Shown: positions 39,517 through 49,012, counted from the first letter of the stretch. The stretch: 64,000 nucleotides of DNA from Dechloromonas sp. (GCA_011391255.1 JAABQV010000005.1:62001-126000); one strand, 5' to 3'. The notes: a model not told the origin generated them from the sequence alone. A program made the numbers and translations.

Positions 39517-41167
39517 AGCTGACGGCGCCTGGGGAATTTTCTTTCAGCTTCAACTGGTAGCCATTCGCCGCTGCTTGCTGCGCCGCGTGATAGAGGCCAA
39601 TGCCGAGCCCGTCTTCCGATGTGATCGGTGCGTGCAGCAGGGAGTTGGCGCGGGCAGCCGGAATTACACTACCGTCGTCTGAAATGGTAAAACTGGCTTG
39701 GTTACGGTCAACGCCGAAAACAGCTGAGATTTTTAACCCGTGCTCGCGCTGCCGTTTATTCAAGGCATTCTGAATCAGGTTGTCGATCACGCTATCGAAT
39801 AGGTTGATCAATAGGCCGGGTGTCTGATCGGGAAGCTTGCCCCAGTCAATATCGCTGCCCGCATACCGTGCTTGGACGTCCTCCCACCAGGCGCGAGCCG
39901 GAACGAGTTCGAGATTATCCAGTTGCGGACGCTGTAATTTCTCCAGCGTCGCCTTCAGGCGCTCGGTAATCTGCGGCAGTTGGCGGGCAAAAAGCTGCGC
40001 CTTGCCCTCCGGGTCGCCGGGCTGCGTTGCGGCGTAACAGAGCGTCTGCAAAGATTGCAGCAAATTCTTGACGTCATGGGTAACGCGGGCGCCGGTCTCG
40101 TACACTGCTTGCAGGTAACTCATTTGCTGAAGTTGGTGGGTTTGAAATTTAACCAGATAAAATTCAGCGGCCAAACGTAGTAACCAAGCCACGTGCCATT
40201 CCATGGCGGGTGCCGGCGGCGAGCGGAAATACACGGTAATGCCAACTTGATCACGTTTAAGCGTCTGATGAAAATCGGCTGAATCGCCAAAGCGGCCTGA
40301 CTCACCATTTGCCTCCCAGCTCGCACCCAGTACCCAGGGCAGACGGTCAAGCTGGCGCACGATCTGCTCGAGAAAGCGCGTTGGATGGGCTTCGCGCTCG
40401 CTGATTTCGGCAAGCTGAATCAGCCATTGTTCGAGCGGCAAGCCAAGTGAAAGCAGGTAACGGGTGAGCAGTGAGCCGACCCCGGACACCCCCGCGCGCG
40501 GATTCCATGCCCAAGCTAGCAGCAGGAGTGCACCGGCCATGGCAAATGAGGTTCTGATCAGCGATTCGACGTAACTGACGGCGGCGATTTGCATGTAGGC
40601 CAAGCTGCCCAGTACAAAAACGGCCAGTGCGAGAAAGACCGTTAAGCCATAAAACAGATCAAAGGCATCCCCTGCTCGCCGGCGCATCGCTTCGGCCGGA
40701 AAGAGTAAAAGTAGTGGCAGTAAAACCGGCAGCAGGAGGGCGATGCTTTCCCGGGGTAACGGATCCAGTGTGACTTGGGGTGAAATTTCGGGAACCACGC
40801 CAAATATGGTCAGGCAAACCAGATAGCCAAACGCAAAAAGATAGCCGGCGCGCTCAAGTCGCGGGCCCGTCCATAACACCCTTCCACCGATGACCGCAGC
40901 CAATGCGCCACACCAGATCAGCAGCAGCCAAGGGCTGAGGAGGATTGTGGAAAGGACAGCTACGGCAGCTAGTGCGAGCGTTTGCTGCCAATTGATTTGC
41001 CTTTCGCCAGCGACGAAAGGTTGCCAGATCAGGAACAGGCCGAGTGCCCCCAGCCAAAGAATGCGCACCGCCGGGATTTGCCAGCCCCCGAAAGCCAGTG
41101 CATGCAGCAGCAAAAGGTGGCCGGCCAATAGCAATTGGGCGCGTGGGTTGGGTAGAATTTTCATCAA
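39491..41167 (-). CDS. orphan sensor histidine kinase
   Basis: 558-residue membrane protein: eight to ten N-terminal helices (about 10-245), a GAF-like region (about 265-350), the H box VTHDVKNLLQS (phospho-acceptor His), N box LIQNALNKRQ and G boxes ISDDGS and GLGIGLYHAAQ. The overall layout is reminiscent of PrsK-like kinases. No response regulator is adjacent. What it senses is unknown. Confidence 0.82.
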   Translation of the reverse strand: MMKILPNPRAQLLLAGHLLLLHALAFGGWQIPAVRILWLGALGLFLIWQPFVAGERQINWQQTLALAAVAVLSTILLSPWLLLIWCGALAAVIGGRVLWTGPRLERAGYLFAFGYLVCLTIFGVVPEISPQVTLDPLPRESIALLLPVLLPLLLLFPAEAMRRRAGDAFDLFYGLTVFLALAVFVLGSLAYMQIAAVSYVESLIRTSFAMAGALLLLAWAWNPRAGVSGVGSLLTRYLLSLGLPLEQWLIQLAEISEREAHPTRFLEQIVRQLDRLPWVLGASWEANGESGRFGDSADFHQTLKRDQVGITVYFRSPPAPAMEWHVAWLLRLAAEFYLVKFQTHQLQQMSYLQAVYETGARVTHDVKNLLQSLQTLCYAATQPGDPEGKAQLFARQLPQITERLKATLEKLQRPQLDNLELVPARAWWEDVQARYAGSDIDWGKLPDQTPGLLINLFDSVIDNLIQNALNKRQREHGLKISAVFGVDRNQASFTISDDGSVIPAARANSLLHAPITSEDGLGIGLYHAAQQAAANGYQLKLKENSPGAVSFKLTAAPD

Positions 41168-41318
41168 GTTAGTGAATCAAGGTGTTCATTTTTCGACAGA
41201 TGTCAGAGGAGTGACGGCGGGGTGGCGTATTTAATCAGGATTTGGCGTTTTGTATGACCTTTGGGCTAGGCATGAAATGTGCTGGTGCCTTAGTAAGTAA
41301 ATTAACACGGAGAATGAC

Positions 41319-41981
41319 ATGAAAAACAATCAAGGAGGCTTCACTTTGGTTGAGATCGCCATCGTTTTGGTGATTATCGGCCTGTTGCTGGGTGGGGTAT
41401 TGAAGGGGCAGGAGTTGATTAATAGTGCCAAGGTGAAAAGTCTGGCGACTGATTTCAAGAATGTTCCGTTGGCCATCTATGGTTATCAGGATCGTTTCCG
41501 TGCTGTGCCAGGCGACGATCTGCGTGCGCAGACCAATCTTCCCGGTGGCCTTGCAGCCGATGCCGGCAACGGAAATGGTCGTATTGACGGTGAGTGGAAT
41601 TCGCAAACAGCGACTGACGAATCCGCAAAATACTGGCGTGCTGTTCGGCTGACCAATTTCCTCGCCGGGCCGACCGATATGGCTCAGGCTGAGTACTATC
41701 CGATCAATGTCGAAGGCGGTCGGATCGGTCTGACCGGTGCAATCACTGCGCAAATTCCTGTTACTGGCATGACAGGAACCTATGTTTTTTGTTCCAGCGG
41801 TATTTTGGGTAAGTTTGCCCGTCAACTTGACGCCACCTTGGATGACAACAATACGACGACAGGTTCGGTTCGCGTGCGAGCCTTGGTGACTGGTGGAACG
41901 GTTGCCGCCCCTGCTGCTGCCATAGCATCGACCACCGCCGATTTTGATACAACCGGTTATACTGTTTGCATGACTTTTTGA
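41319..41981 (+). CDS. type IV pilin-like (prepilin) protein
   Basis: 220 residues with a short charged leader cut by prepilin peptidase at GG before FTLVE (Glu5 present) and a 20-residue hydrophobic helix (IAIVLVIIGLLLGGVL). The globular part has two Cys near the end (YVFCSSG and TVCMTF) that may form the D-loop disulfide. No assembly genes are near, so it is a stand-alone minor pilin or pseudopilin. Confidence 0.85.
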   Translation: MKNNQGGFTLVEIAIVLVIIGLLLGGVLKGQELINSAKVKSLATDFKNVPLAIYGYQDRFRAVPGDDLRAQTNLPGGLAADAGNGNGRIDGEWNSQTATDESAKYWRAVRLTNFLAGPTDMAQAEYYPINVEGGRIGLTGAITAQIPVTGMTGTYVFCSSGILGKFARQLDATLDDNNTTTGSVRVRALVTGGTVAAPAAAIASTTADFDTTGYTVCMTF

Positions 41982-42001
41982 TTACAAACTGACTGTTTAT
42001 C

Positions 42002-42024
42002 AGCCCGCTTCAGCGGGCTTTTTT
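42002..42024 (+). terminator. terminator after pilin gene
   Basis: AGCCCGC and GCGGGCT with loop TTCA, followed by six T. Clear rho-independent form. It also abuts the 3' end of the convergent antiporter gene. Confidence 0.9.
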
Positions 42025-43981
42025 ATTTCTGCAGCAGTCTTTCCTCGGCGGCAGTGACGCCCTCTGTGTCGCCCAGTACCACGACCACATCGCCTTCCTC
42101 AAGCAGCGTTTCCGGTGCCGGTTCGACGGCACGAATTCCCCGACGGCGAATGGCGCTGACTTCGCAGCCGAGTTGTTCGAGGTTGAGTTTGTCGAGTGTC
42201 ATCCCGATTGCTGCTGCGCCCGGCGTCAGCCAGATTGAATGCAGGCGGGGCTGGTGTTCGTCGTCGTCGTCCCATTCGCGATCTGTGGCGCCGTGATAAA
42301 AGCCGCGTAGCAGGCTGTAGCGTTGTGAACGCGTTTGGCGGATGCGTTTGAGCACGCGATTGATCGGGATGCCAACCAGAACCAGCGCGTGCGAGGCGAG
42401 CATCAGGCTGGCCTCAAGGGCTTCCGGGACGACTTCGGCGGCGCCGGCGCGAGTTAGTCTTTCCATGTCGCGTTCGTCAATGGTGCGAACGATCACCGGC
42501 ACTTCGGGGCGCACTTCATGTACGTGGTGGAGGATTTTTTCCGATAGCGGCGTGTCGCTGACCGTGATGATAACGACGCTGGCTCGCATCAGTCCGGCAG
42601 CGATCAGTGCTTCTTTGCGCGAGGCGTCGCCAAAAACCACCGCCTCGCCGGCGCCAGCAGCTTCGCGGACGCGATCCGGGTCGAGATCAAGGGCGATGTA
42701 ATTGATGTTTTCCTGAGTAAGGAAGCGCGCCAGATACTGCCCGTTACGGCCGAAGCCGCAAAGGATGGCGTGCTTTTCGGTGCCCATCGACTGCGCGGCG
42801 ATTTGCGTCAGTTGCATCGAGCGCATCAACCATTCATTGGCGACGAAGCGCATGACGACTTTTTCACTGTAATGAACGATAAAGGGAGCGATCAGCATTG
42901 AGAGCACCAGCGAGGTGAGGGCAACCTGTTCGATTTCTTTGGGTAGGTGGGCGATCTCGCCCAGCAGCACAAAACCGAATTCGCCGCCGGCACAAAGCCA
43001 GAGCGCTGAGCGCACAGCGTTACCGGGGCTGGAGCCGAGCTTCCACGACAGTATGCCGACAACCACCGCCTTGATCGTCAGCAAGGCGCTTAATACCAGG
43101 AGAACTTGCCACCACAAGCTGATGACAATGTTCACGTCGAGTTTGACGCCGATGGTGACGAAAAACAAACCCATCAAGACGTCGCGGAAAGGTTTGATAT
43201 CTTCTTCCACCTGCAGGCGGTATTCGGTTTCAGAGATCAGCATACCGGCAACGAATGCCCCCAAAGCGAGCGAGAGGCCGGCTAGTTCGGTCAGATGGGC
43301 GAGGCTGAGGGTGATCAGTAGCACATTGAGAACGAACACTTCAGACGACTTGGCGCGGGCGACGATGTGAAACCATTTGCGCATCAGTTTTTGGCCGAAA
43401 ACCAGAATGATGGCCAGCACAACAACCGCTTTGAGCAGTGCAATGCCCATCAACATCGCCAGCTTTTCCGGCGGCTGCGTCAGGGAAGGAATCAGAACCA
43501 GCAGGGGTACCACCGCAAGATCCTGAAAAAGCAGTACGCCCATGATTTCGCGACCATGTGCCGAATCAAGCTGCATCCTCTCGGAGAGCAGCTTGGTTAG
43601 TACGGCAGTGGACGACAATGCAAAGACGCCGCCCAGCGCAATGCCAAATTGCCAACTGACACCAAAGAGCATGACCAGGCTGGTAAGAAGGATCATGCTG
43701 AGCAAAACTTGCAGGAGGCCGAGCCCGAAAACGATGCGCTTCATCGCATAAAGTTTGGGTAGCGAGAATTCGAGGCCGATCGAGAACATCAGGAAAACGA
43801 CACCGAATTCAGCCAGCGCCTGGGCGCGCGTGATGTCGGTCATCAGATTGAGGGCGTGCGGGCCGATCAGGCTACCAACCAGCAAATAGCCGAGCACCGG
43901 CGGCAGATTGAAGCGGCGGAAGATAACCACCGCCAAAACTGACGCACCGAGTAGCAGGAGGGCGAGGGAGAGTGTGCTCAA
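42023..43981 (-). CDS. Kef-type cation:proton antiporter with RCK domain
   Basis: CPA2 antiporter, 652 residues from a TTG start with AAAAGG four bases upstream; the frame is open 40 codons further but that part crosses the kdsD promoter and start. Twelve or so helices (about 5-385), then a TrkA-N/RCK domain (HAILCGFGRNGQYLARFL) and a TrkA-C domain at the end (PGAAAIGMTLDKLNL). Similar to KefB/KefC and YbaL; exact ion and gating ligand unknown. Confidence 0.88.
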   Translation of the reverse strand: MSTLSLALLLLGASVLAVVIFRRFNLPPVLGYLLVGSLIGPHALNLMTDITRAQALAEFGVVFLMFSIGLEFSLPKLYAMKRIVFGLGLLQVLLSMILLTSLVMLFGVSWQFGIALGGVFALSSTAVLTKLLSERMQLDSAHGREIMGVLLFQDLAVVPLLVLIPSLTQPPEKLAMLMGIALLKAVVVLAIILVFGQKLMRKWFHIVARAKSSEVFVLNVLLITLSLAHLTELAGLSLALGAFVAGMLISETEYRLQVEEDIKPFRDVLMGLFFVTIGVKLDVNIVISLWWQVLLVLSALLTIKAVVVGILSWKLGSSPGNAVRSALWLCAGGEFGFVLLGEIAHLPKEIEQVALTSLVLSMLIAPFIVHYSEKVVMRFVANEWLMRSMQLTQIAAQSMGTEKHAILCGFGRNGQYLARFLTQENINYIALDLDPDRVREAAGAGEAVVFGDASRKEALIAAGLMRASVVIITVSDTPLSEKILHHVHEVRPEVPVIVRTIDERDMERLTRAGAAEVVPEALEASLMLASHALVLVGIPINRVLKRIRQTRSQRYSLLRGFYHGATDREWDDDDEHQPRLHSIWLTPGAAAIGMTLDKLNLEQLGCEVSAIRRRGIRAVEPAPETLLEEGDVVVVLGDTEGVTAAEERLLQK

Positions 43982-44034
43982 GGGGCCTTTTGCGAAGTCG
44001 GGTATACTTGGGTCATCATAACCGCAGCCAGCCC

Positions 44035-45033
44035 ATGAATCCAAGCCCATCCGCCCCTCAATTTTCGCCGGAACGCGCGCTGGCGCTGGGTCGCCAGACA
44101 CTCAGCATCGAGGCTGCTGCGGTCGACGCCCTGAAAGACCGGTTAAATGCCGATTTTTCAAATGCTGTCGGATTGATTCTGGCCAGTCAGGGGCGCTTGA
44201 TCGTCAGTGGCATGGGCAAGTCGGGTCACATTGCGCGCAAGATTGCGGCGACCATGGCGAGTACCGGTACGCCGGCCTACTTTGTTCATCCGGCTGAAGC
44301 CAGCCATGGCGATCTCGGTATGATTACCCGCGATGACGTGCTGCTGGCGTTGTCGAATTCCGGCGAGTCTGAAGAGTTGTTGCGCATTGTGCCGCTGGTC
44401 AAGCGCTCAGGCGCGCGGTTGATCGCGATGACCGGCGTGCCTGGCTCAACCCTGGCGCGGGAGGCCGATGTCCATCTCGATGCTGCTGTCGCGCAGGAGG
44501 CTTGCCCGCACAATCTCGCACCGACGGCGAGCACCACCGCAGCCCTCGCGCTGGGTGATGCCCTGGCAGTGGCTTTGCTTGATGCGCGCGGCTTCAGTCC
44601 GGATGATTTTGCCCGTTCGCACCCCGGCGGCTCGCTCGGTCGCCGCTTGTTGACCCATGTCCGTGATGTGATGCGGCCGGCGGATCGGGTGCCGATGGTG
44701 CGCCCCGGTACTGACATCAGCGCGGCGATTATCGCGATGTCGCGGGGTGGTCTCGGGCTGGTGGCGATTACCGATGCCGCCGGCAAGGCACTGGGGATTT
44801 TTACTGATGGCGACTTACGCCGCGCCTTTGAGAAGAAGCTTGATCTGCAATCCGGCATCATCGACGCGATCATGCACCCGAAGCCCCACACTATCGGCCC
44901 CGACCGACTGGCGGTGGAGGCGGTCGAGATGATGGAGCGCCTTCGCATCAACGCCTTGCTGGTGACCGATGCCGGCGATTGTGTCGCCGGCGCTTTGAAT
45001 ATGCATGACCTGTTTGCGGCCAAGGTGATCTGA
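44035..45033 (+). CDS. kdsD: KdsD, arabinose-5-phosphate isomerase
   Basis: Makes arabinose-5-P for Kdo synthesis. 332 residues: SIS domain (SGMGKSGHIARKI, HPAEASHGDLGMI) then two CBS domains (DVMRPADRVP; DAIMHPKPHTI). A TATACT -10-like element lies 27 bases upstream. The ATG of MNPSPSAPQFS gives family length. It shares its last base with kdsC. Confidence 0.95.
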   Translation: MNPSPSAPQFSPERALALGRQTLSIEAAAVDALKDRLNADFSNAVGLILASQGRLIVSGMGKSGHIARKIAATMASTGTPAYFVHPAEASHGDLGMITRDDVLLALSNSGESEELLRIVPLVKRSGARLIAMTGVPGSTLAREADVHLDAAVAQEACPHNLAPTASTTAALALGDALAVALLDARGFSPDDFARSHPGGSLGRRLLTHVRDVMRPADRVPMVRPGTDISAAIIAMSRGGLGLVAITDAAGKALGIFTDGDLRRAFEKKLDLQSGIIDAIMHPKPHTIGPDRLAVEAVEMMERLRINALLVTDAGDCVAGALNMHDLFAAKVI

Positions 45034-45560
45034 TGGATGCTCAAACTCGCGCTGCCGGCATCAAGCTCGTGGCTTTTGATATTGATGGTGTGATGACCGA
45101 TGGTGGCTTGCATTACACCGATGATGGTGGCGAACTCAAAACCTTCAATGTGCAGGATGGCCTCGGCCTGGTTTTGATGCGCCGTGCCGGTTTCGAGCTG
45201 GCCATTGTTACCGGGCGAACCTCGGGGGTCGTTGCGGCGCGTGCCGCTGACCTGGGGATTCAACACGTTTATCAGGGGGTGGCCGACAAGCGCGCCGCCG
45301 TGACTGATCTGCTAGGCAAGCTGGGGCTGGCGTGGCCGGACTGCGCTTTCATGGGCGATGATCTGATTGATCTATCGGTGATGGCCGAATGTGGTTTGGC
45401 GATTGCGCCAGCCAATGCCCGACCCATCGTCAAGGCGCGGGCGCATCTGCTGACTGAAGCTGGTGGTGGGCATGGCGCCGTGCGTGAGGCTTGCGAATTC
45501 ATCCTGACCGCGCAAAGGAAGCTGGACTCAGCTTTTGCCCCCTATCTCGCCAAGCCATGA
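45033..45560 (+). CDS. kdsC: KdsC, Kdo-8-phosphate phosphatase
   Basis: HAD-family phosphatase removing phosphate from Kdo-8-P. 175 residues with nucleophile motif FDIDGVMTDG and the metal motif MGDDLIDL. No cap domain, as usual. Overlaps lptC by four bases. Confidence 0.95.
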   Translation: MDAQTRAAGIKLVAFDIDGVMTDGGLHYTDDGGELKTFNVQDGLGLVLMRRAGFELAIVTGRTSGVVAARAADLGIQHVYQGVADKRAAVTDLLGKLGLAWPDCAFMGDDLIDLSVMAECGLAIAPANARPIVKARAHLLTEAGGGHGAVREACEFILTAQRKLDSAFAPYLAKP

Positions 45561-46138
45561 AAAACTGGCCCAGTAATATTTTTCCGGTTGTTTTGCTGGC
45601 GCTCCTGACGGCGCTCAGTTTTTGGCTGCAAAAGGTGGTTGACCGTGGCGAAACACCGCAAGAGAAAGTTGTCCGCCATGATCCGGATACGGTGATTGAA
45701 AACTTCACTGCGCGCCGTTTTGATGAATTTGGCAAGGTGAAATACCGGCTGATTGCGCCGTACATGAGCCATTTTCAGAGCGATGATTCCTCAGAGCTCA
45801 AGTTGCCGACGCTCGTTACTTACCGCCTGGATGCACCACCGGTGACAATCTCCGGAGATCATGCCAAGGTTACGTCCAAGGGCGAGGTTGTCTATTTGTG
45901 GGGCAACGTTGTCGTCACTCGCGAGGCGACGCCCGAGCGCCCGGCGCTGACTGGTACGATGCCGGACCTGACTGTCCAGCCGGATGCTGGCACCGCGTTT
46001 ACCAATAGCCCGGTTGAAATCACTCAGGGGCAGTCCTGGGTCAAGGGCGTCGGGATGCAGATCGACAACAAAGCTTCCACCTTCGCGTTGCAATCACAGG
46101 TCACCGGCCTCTATTTCCGAACCAGGGAACCCCAATGA
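45557..46138 (+). CDS. lptC: LptC, LPS transport protein
   Basis: Bitopic inner-membrane protein linking the LptBFG pump to LptA. 193 residues with one N-terminal helix (about 8-24) and a beta-jellyroll with the family feature FTARRFDEFGKVKYRL. Start at the ATG overlapping kdsC. Confidence 0.92.
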   Translation: MKNWPSNIFPVVLLALLTALSFWLQKVVDRGETPQEKVVRHDPDTVIENFTARRFDEFGKVKYRLIAPYMSHFQSDDSSELKLPTLVTYRLDAPPVTISGDHAKVTSKGEVVYLWGNVVVTREATPERPALTGTMPDLTVQPDAGTAFTNSPVEITQGQSWVKGVGMQIDNKASTFALQSQVTGLYFRTREPQ

Positions 46139-46734
46139 GCTTGCGTATCCTTACTTTCTTAGTTGCTACTTTGATCTCCGGCGCGGCGATGGCTGAGCGG
46201 GCAGACCGTGGCAAGCCTCTGCAAATTGAGGCGAATCGTGTCTCAATTGACGATGCCCAGAAAATCCAGATTCTCGAGGGCGATGTCATCCTGATCAAAG
46301 GAACCATGGTGCTCAAGGCTGACCGTGTGGTGGTCACCGAGGATCAGTACGGTTTCCAGAAGGGCACGGCTTTCGGTGGCAAAGATGGCCTCGCGCGCTT
46401 CCGTCAGAAGCGCGAGGGGCTGGAAGAGTACGTTGATGGTGAGGCTGAGCGTATCGAATACAACACCAACAATGAAGTTGCCGAGTTGTTCCATCGCGCC
46501 TGGGTCAAGAGTGGCGATGATCAGGTCAAGGGCGATTACATCTGGTATGACGGCATCAGCGAAAAGTACCTGGTGACGGTTGGTGATCCGGTCAATCCAA
46601 AAGGGCCGCCGGCGCGCGTCCGTGCCATTATTCAGCCGAAGAACAAGGGCGAGCCGCCGCCCGCTGCGCTCAAGGGCAATCCGCTTGATCTGCGTGGTGC
46701 AACTACTTTAAGTGCGCCGCCCGGTCGCGAATAA
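46135..46734 (+). CDS. lptA: LptA, periplasmic LPS bridge protein
   Basis: 199-residue OstA-like protein with a signal peptide (cleavage after AAMA, about residue 20). Core motifs: QIEANRVSIDDAQKIQ, LEGDVILIKGT and VTEDQYGFQKG. Carries LPS between LptC and LptD. lptB and rpoN, which usually follow lptA, are missing here; the phasin promoter comes next. Confidence 0.93.
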   Translation: MSLRILTFLVATLISGAAMAERADRGKPLQIEANRVSIDDAQKIQILEGDVILIKGTMVLKADRVVVTEDQYGFQKGTAFGGKDGLARFRQKREGLEEYVDGEAERIEYNTNNEVAELFHRAWVKSGDDQVKGDYIWYDGISEKYLVTVGDPVNPKGPPARVRAIIQPKNKGEPPPAALKGNPLDLRGATTLSAPPGRE

Positions 46735-46824
46735 AGCCGCGAAAGCTGCCGAAAGCATGCTGCCGCAAGCGTTCGCTCAGTTGCCTTAAGGCACTCCTAA
46801 GCCGCTGTTTGTATTGCCTAACCA

Positions 46825-46839
46825 GCGGTGGTGCACCGC
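46825..46839. promoter_or_regulatory. candidate phasin operator
   Basis: GCGGTG and CACCGC form a six-bp inverted repeat with a three-base centre, 12 bp upstream of the phasin -35. The 12-mer TGGTGCACCGCA within it is also found upstream of the gene at 63507-63785. A PHA-responsive repressor such as PhaR is a reasonable candidate binder, by inference only. Confidence 0.5.
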
Positions 46840-46850
46840 ACAAAAAAGTG

Positions 46851-46878
46851 TTGACAACGGGATTTTCGTCGTTATAAT
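46851..46878 (+). promoter_or_regulatory. phasin promoter, full consensus
   Basis: TTGACA and TATAAT, both perfect, with a 16-bp spacer. It is the best sigma-70 promoter in the window and fits the abundance of phasins. TGCAGTGCA just downstream (near 46890) may be an operator half. Confidence 0.9.
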
Positions 46879-46959
46879 GGAATGCATGGTGCAGTGCAGC
46901 ATTTGATTTAAAGATGCGCGCCGCCACTGATTAACCACCCATCTATTAGGAGACTCACC

Positions 46960-47508
46960 ATGTTCAAGACCCCCGAGCAATTCGCTGCTGCCAACAAATC
47001 TACGGTTGATTCCCTGCTGTCGCTGGCTAACACCGCCCTCGCTTCCGCCGAGCGTATCGCTGCCCTGAATCTGAATACCGCCCGTTCCATGATGGAAGAC
47101 GGTGTCTCTGGCGCCAAGGCCATGATGGGCGCCAAGGATGTGCAGGAAGCCATCTCCATTCAGGCTTCCCTGACCCAGCCGAATGTTGAGAAAGCTGTTG
47201 CTTACTCACGTTCTGTCTATGAAATCTCTGCCCAGACCCAGGAAGAGATGGCCAAGATGGTTGAATCCCAGTTTGGCGATTTCCAGAAGACGGTTGCTGA
47301 CCTGCTCGACAAGGCTGCCAAATCCGCACCGGCTGGTTCTGACGTGGCTGTTGCCGCTGTCAAGTCTGCTATCGCTGCTGCCAATTCTGCTTTCGACAAT
47401 ATGAACAAGGCTGCCAAGCAAGTTGCTGAAATCGCCGAGTCCAATGTTGCTGCTGCTACCAATGCAACCGTCAAGGCTGTTGGTGCATCTGCTGGCAAAA
47501 AGAAGTAA
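46960..47508 (+). CDS. phasin family protein 1
   Basis: Amphipathic, almost entirely helical protein that coats polyhydroxyalkanoate granules. 182 residues with the phasin_2 pattern (MFKTPEQFAAANKS; LNLNTARSMMEDG; AVAYSRSVYEISAQTQEEM) and an Ala-rich, Lys-ended tail (ASAGKKK). AGGAG precedes the ATG. Paralogous to the next gene. Confidence 0.92.
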   Translation: MFKTPEQFAAANKSTVDSLLSLANTALASAERIAALNLNTARSMMEDGVSGAKAMMGAKDVQEAISIQASLTQPNVEKAVAYSRSVYEISAQTQEEMAKMVESQFGDFQKTVADLLDKAAKSAPAGSDVAVAAVKSAIAAANSAFDNMNKAAKQVAEIAESNVAAATNATVKAVGASAGKKK

Positions 47509-47530
47509 TTTTTAGTATTAGGCTGTAAAA

Positions 47531-47555
47531 GCCCCCGCGAGACTGGGGGCTTGTT
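47531..47555 (+). terminator. terminator between phasin genes
   Basis: GCCCCC and GGGGGC around GCGAGACT, then TTGTTT. Probably partial, letting some transcription reach the second phasin, which has no promoter I can see. Confidence 0.8.
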
Positions 47556-47590
47556 TCATCCACACCCACCAAAACAAACTGGAGAAGATG

Positions 47591-48166
47591 ATGACCAATC
47601 CGAATGTCGAACAACTGGCTGCCGCTCAAAAAGCTAACGCTGAAGTCATGATGGCCCTGTTGCGCACCGCGTTCAACGGTGTCGAGCGCCTGACCGCCCT
47701 GAACATGGCTGCCTCACGTGAATTTTTCAACACCACCGTTGCCGGTACCCAGCAACTGTTGTCAGCCAAAGATGCTGCTGAAATGGCCAAACTGAACAGC
47801 AACCTGGCTCAGCCGGGCGCTGAAAAGTGGATGGACTACTCGCGCACCGTGTATGACCTGGTTGCCCAGATGCAGCAGGAAGTTACTTCTGTCATGGAAG
47901 CCCAGTACAGCTCTTTCCAGAAAAACGCCAGCACTGCTGTTGAGAAGGCTTCTGCCTCCGCTCCGGTCGGTGGTGACGTTTTTGCAGCCACCATGAAGTC
48001 GATGATGGATGCCTCGACCAAGGCTTTCACCAACATGTCCGGCATGGCCAAGCAGCTGACCGACATTGCTGAAGCCAACATGCAAGCTGCGGGCAAAGCT
48101 GTTGCCGTCAAAGCCACCCCGGCCAAGAGCGCGACCGCTGCTGCTGCCAAGAAGTCTGCCAAGTAA
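47591..48166 (+). CDS. phasin family protein 2
   Basis: 191 residues, same plan as the preceding gene (MTNPNVEQLAAAQKAN; LNMAASREFFNT; WMDYSRTVYDLVAQMQQE) with an Ala/Lys-rich tail (AAAAKKSAK). Two ATGs are adjacent; I take the second because GGAG is six bases before it and only three before the first. Confidence 0.92.
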   Translation: MTNPNVEQLAAAQKANAEVMMALLRTAFNGVERLTALNMAASREFFNTTVAGTQQLLSAKDAAEMAKLNSNLAQPGAEKWMDYSRTVYDLVAQMQQEVTSVMEAQYSSFQKNASTAVEKASASAPVGGDVFAATMKSMMDASTKAFTNMSGMAKQLTDIAEANMQAAGKAVAVKATPAKSATAAAAKKSAK

Positions 48167-48190
48167 TTCCGGCGTTATGCGTTAAAGAAA

Positions 48191-48217
48191 ATGCCCGCGA
48201 AACTCGCGGGCATTTTT
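48191..48217 (+). terminator. terminator after phasin 2
   Basis: ATGCCCGCGA and TCGCGGGCAT with loop AAC, followed by five T; ten-bp stem. It lies between convergent genes and could work both ways (AAAGAAA precedes it). Confidence 0.92.
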
Positions 48218-48244
48218 ACGTCGACCGTAACAGTCGCCTGTTGA

Positions 48245-49012
48245 TCAAGGGCGCCAGACCCAGGTGATCTCGCGCCGCTCGACTTCCCGGCGAATTTCTT
48301 CCATCGCCTGATCAACCAGCAGTGGCTCGCCTTCAACGCCCAGCTCTAGATGGCGACGTTCGCCATCCTTGATCGATGGCAGCGAGAACAAACGTAGTGT
48401 CGGGTAAGTCGCGACGATTTTCTCCATAAGGTCGAGCAGGGCGCTCTCGTAAGCCGTCGGGCCGGTCAGCAGGAAGGCTTTTTCTATGGTGGCTTCGACG
48501 GCCTTGAACTGATCCTGATAGAAGCTATCAAGCGCCCATTCGATCATCGGGTGCGCCATCTGTGGGAAGCCCGGCACAAAATAGTGGTCATTGACCGTGA
48601 AACCGGGAATCCGGTTGAAGGGATTGGGGATGATCTTGACTCCGGCCGGGAAAGTGACCAGCAGCTTGCGTTTATCGGTGATTTCATCCTCGCCGGGGAA
48701 GCGTGCTTTTAGTTCTTCGTAGCCGTTCGGGTGGAGTTCCAGTCCGACGCCGAGCGCCGCAGCAACCGCCTGACGGGTGTGATCATCCGGCGTATTACCG
48801 ATGCCGCCGCAGGAAAAAACCACGTCGCCAGCCGCCATCGTGCGTTGATAGGTGGCGGCGAGGCGTTCACGGTCATCGCCGAGATACTCAACCCAGCTCA
48901 GACGCAGGCCGCGTTGGCCGAGCATCGCGACGATGCGTTCAAAGTGCTTGTCCTGACGTTTGCCGGAGAGAATTTCATCGCCGATGATGACGGCGCCAAA
49001 AGTGCGACTCAT
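48245..49012 (-). CDS. CinA/MoaB-like molybdopterin-binding protein
   Basis: 255 residues. The N-terminal domain is the MoCF_biosynth fold (GDEILSGKRQDKH; FSCGGIGNTPDDHTRQA) as in CinA, MoaB and FAD synthetase N-domains. The C-terminal half lacks the CinA deamidase domain. Function not determined. Overlaps the next upstream gene by four bases. Confidence 0.83.
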   Translation of the reverse strand: MSRTFGAVIIGDEILSGKRQDKHFERIVAMLGQRGLRLSWVEYLGDDRERLAATYQRTMAAGDVVFSCGGIGNTPDDHTRQAVAAALGVGLELHPNGYEELKARFPGEDEITDKRKLLVTFPAGVKIIPNPFNRIPGFTVNDHYFVPGFPQMAHPMIEWALDSFYQDQFKAVEATIEKAFLLTGPTAYESALLDLMEKIVATYPTLRLFSLPSIKDGERRHLELGVEGEPLLVDQAMEEIRREVERREITWVWRP

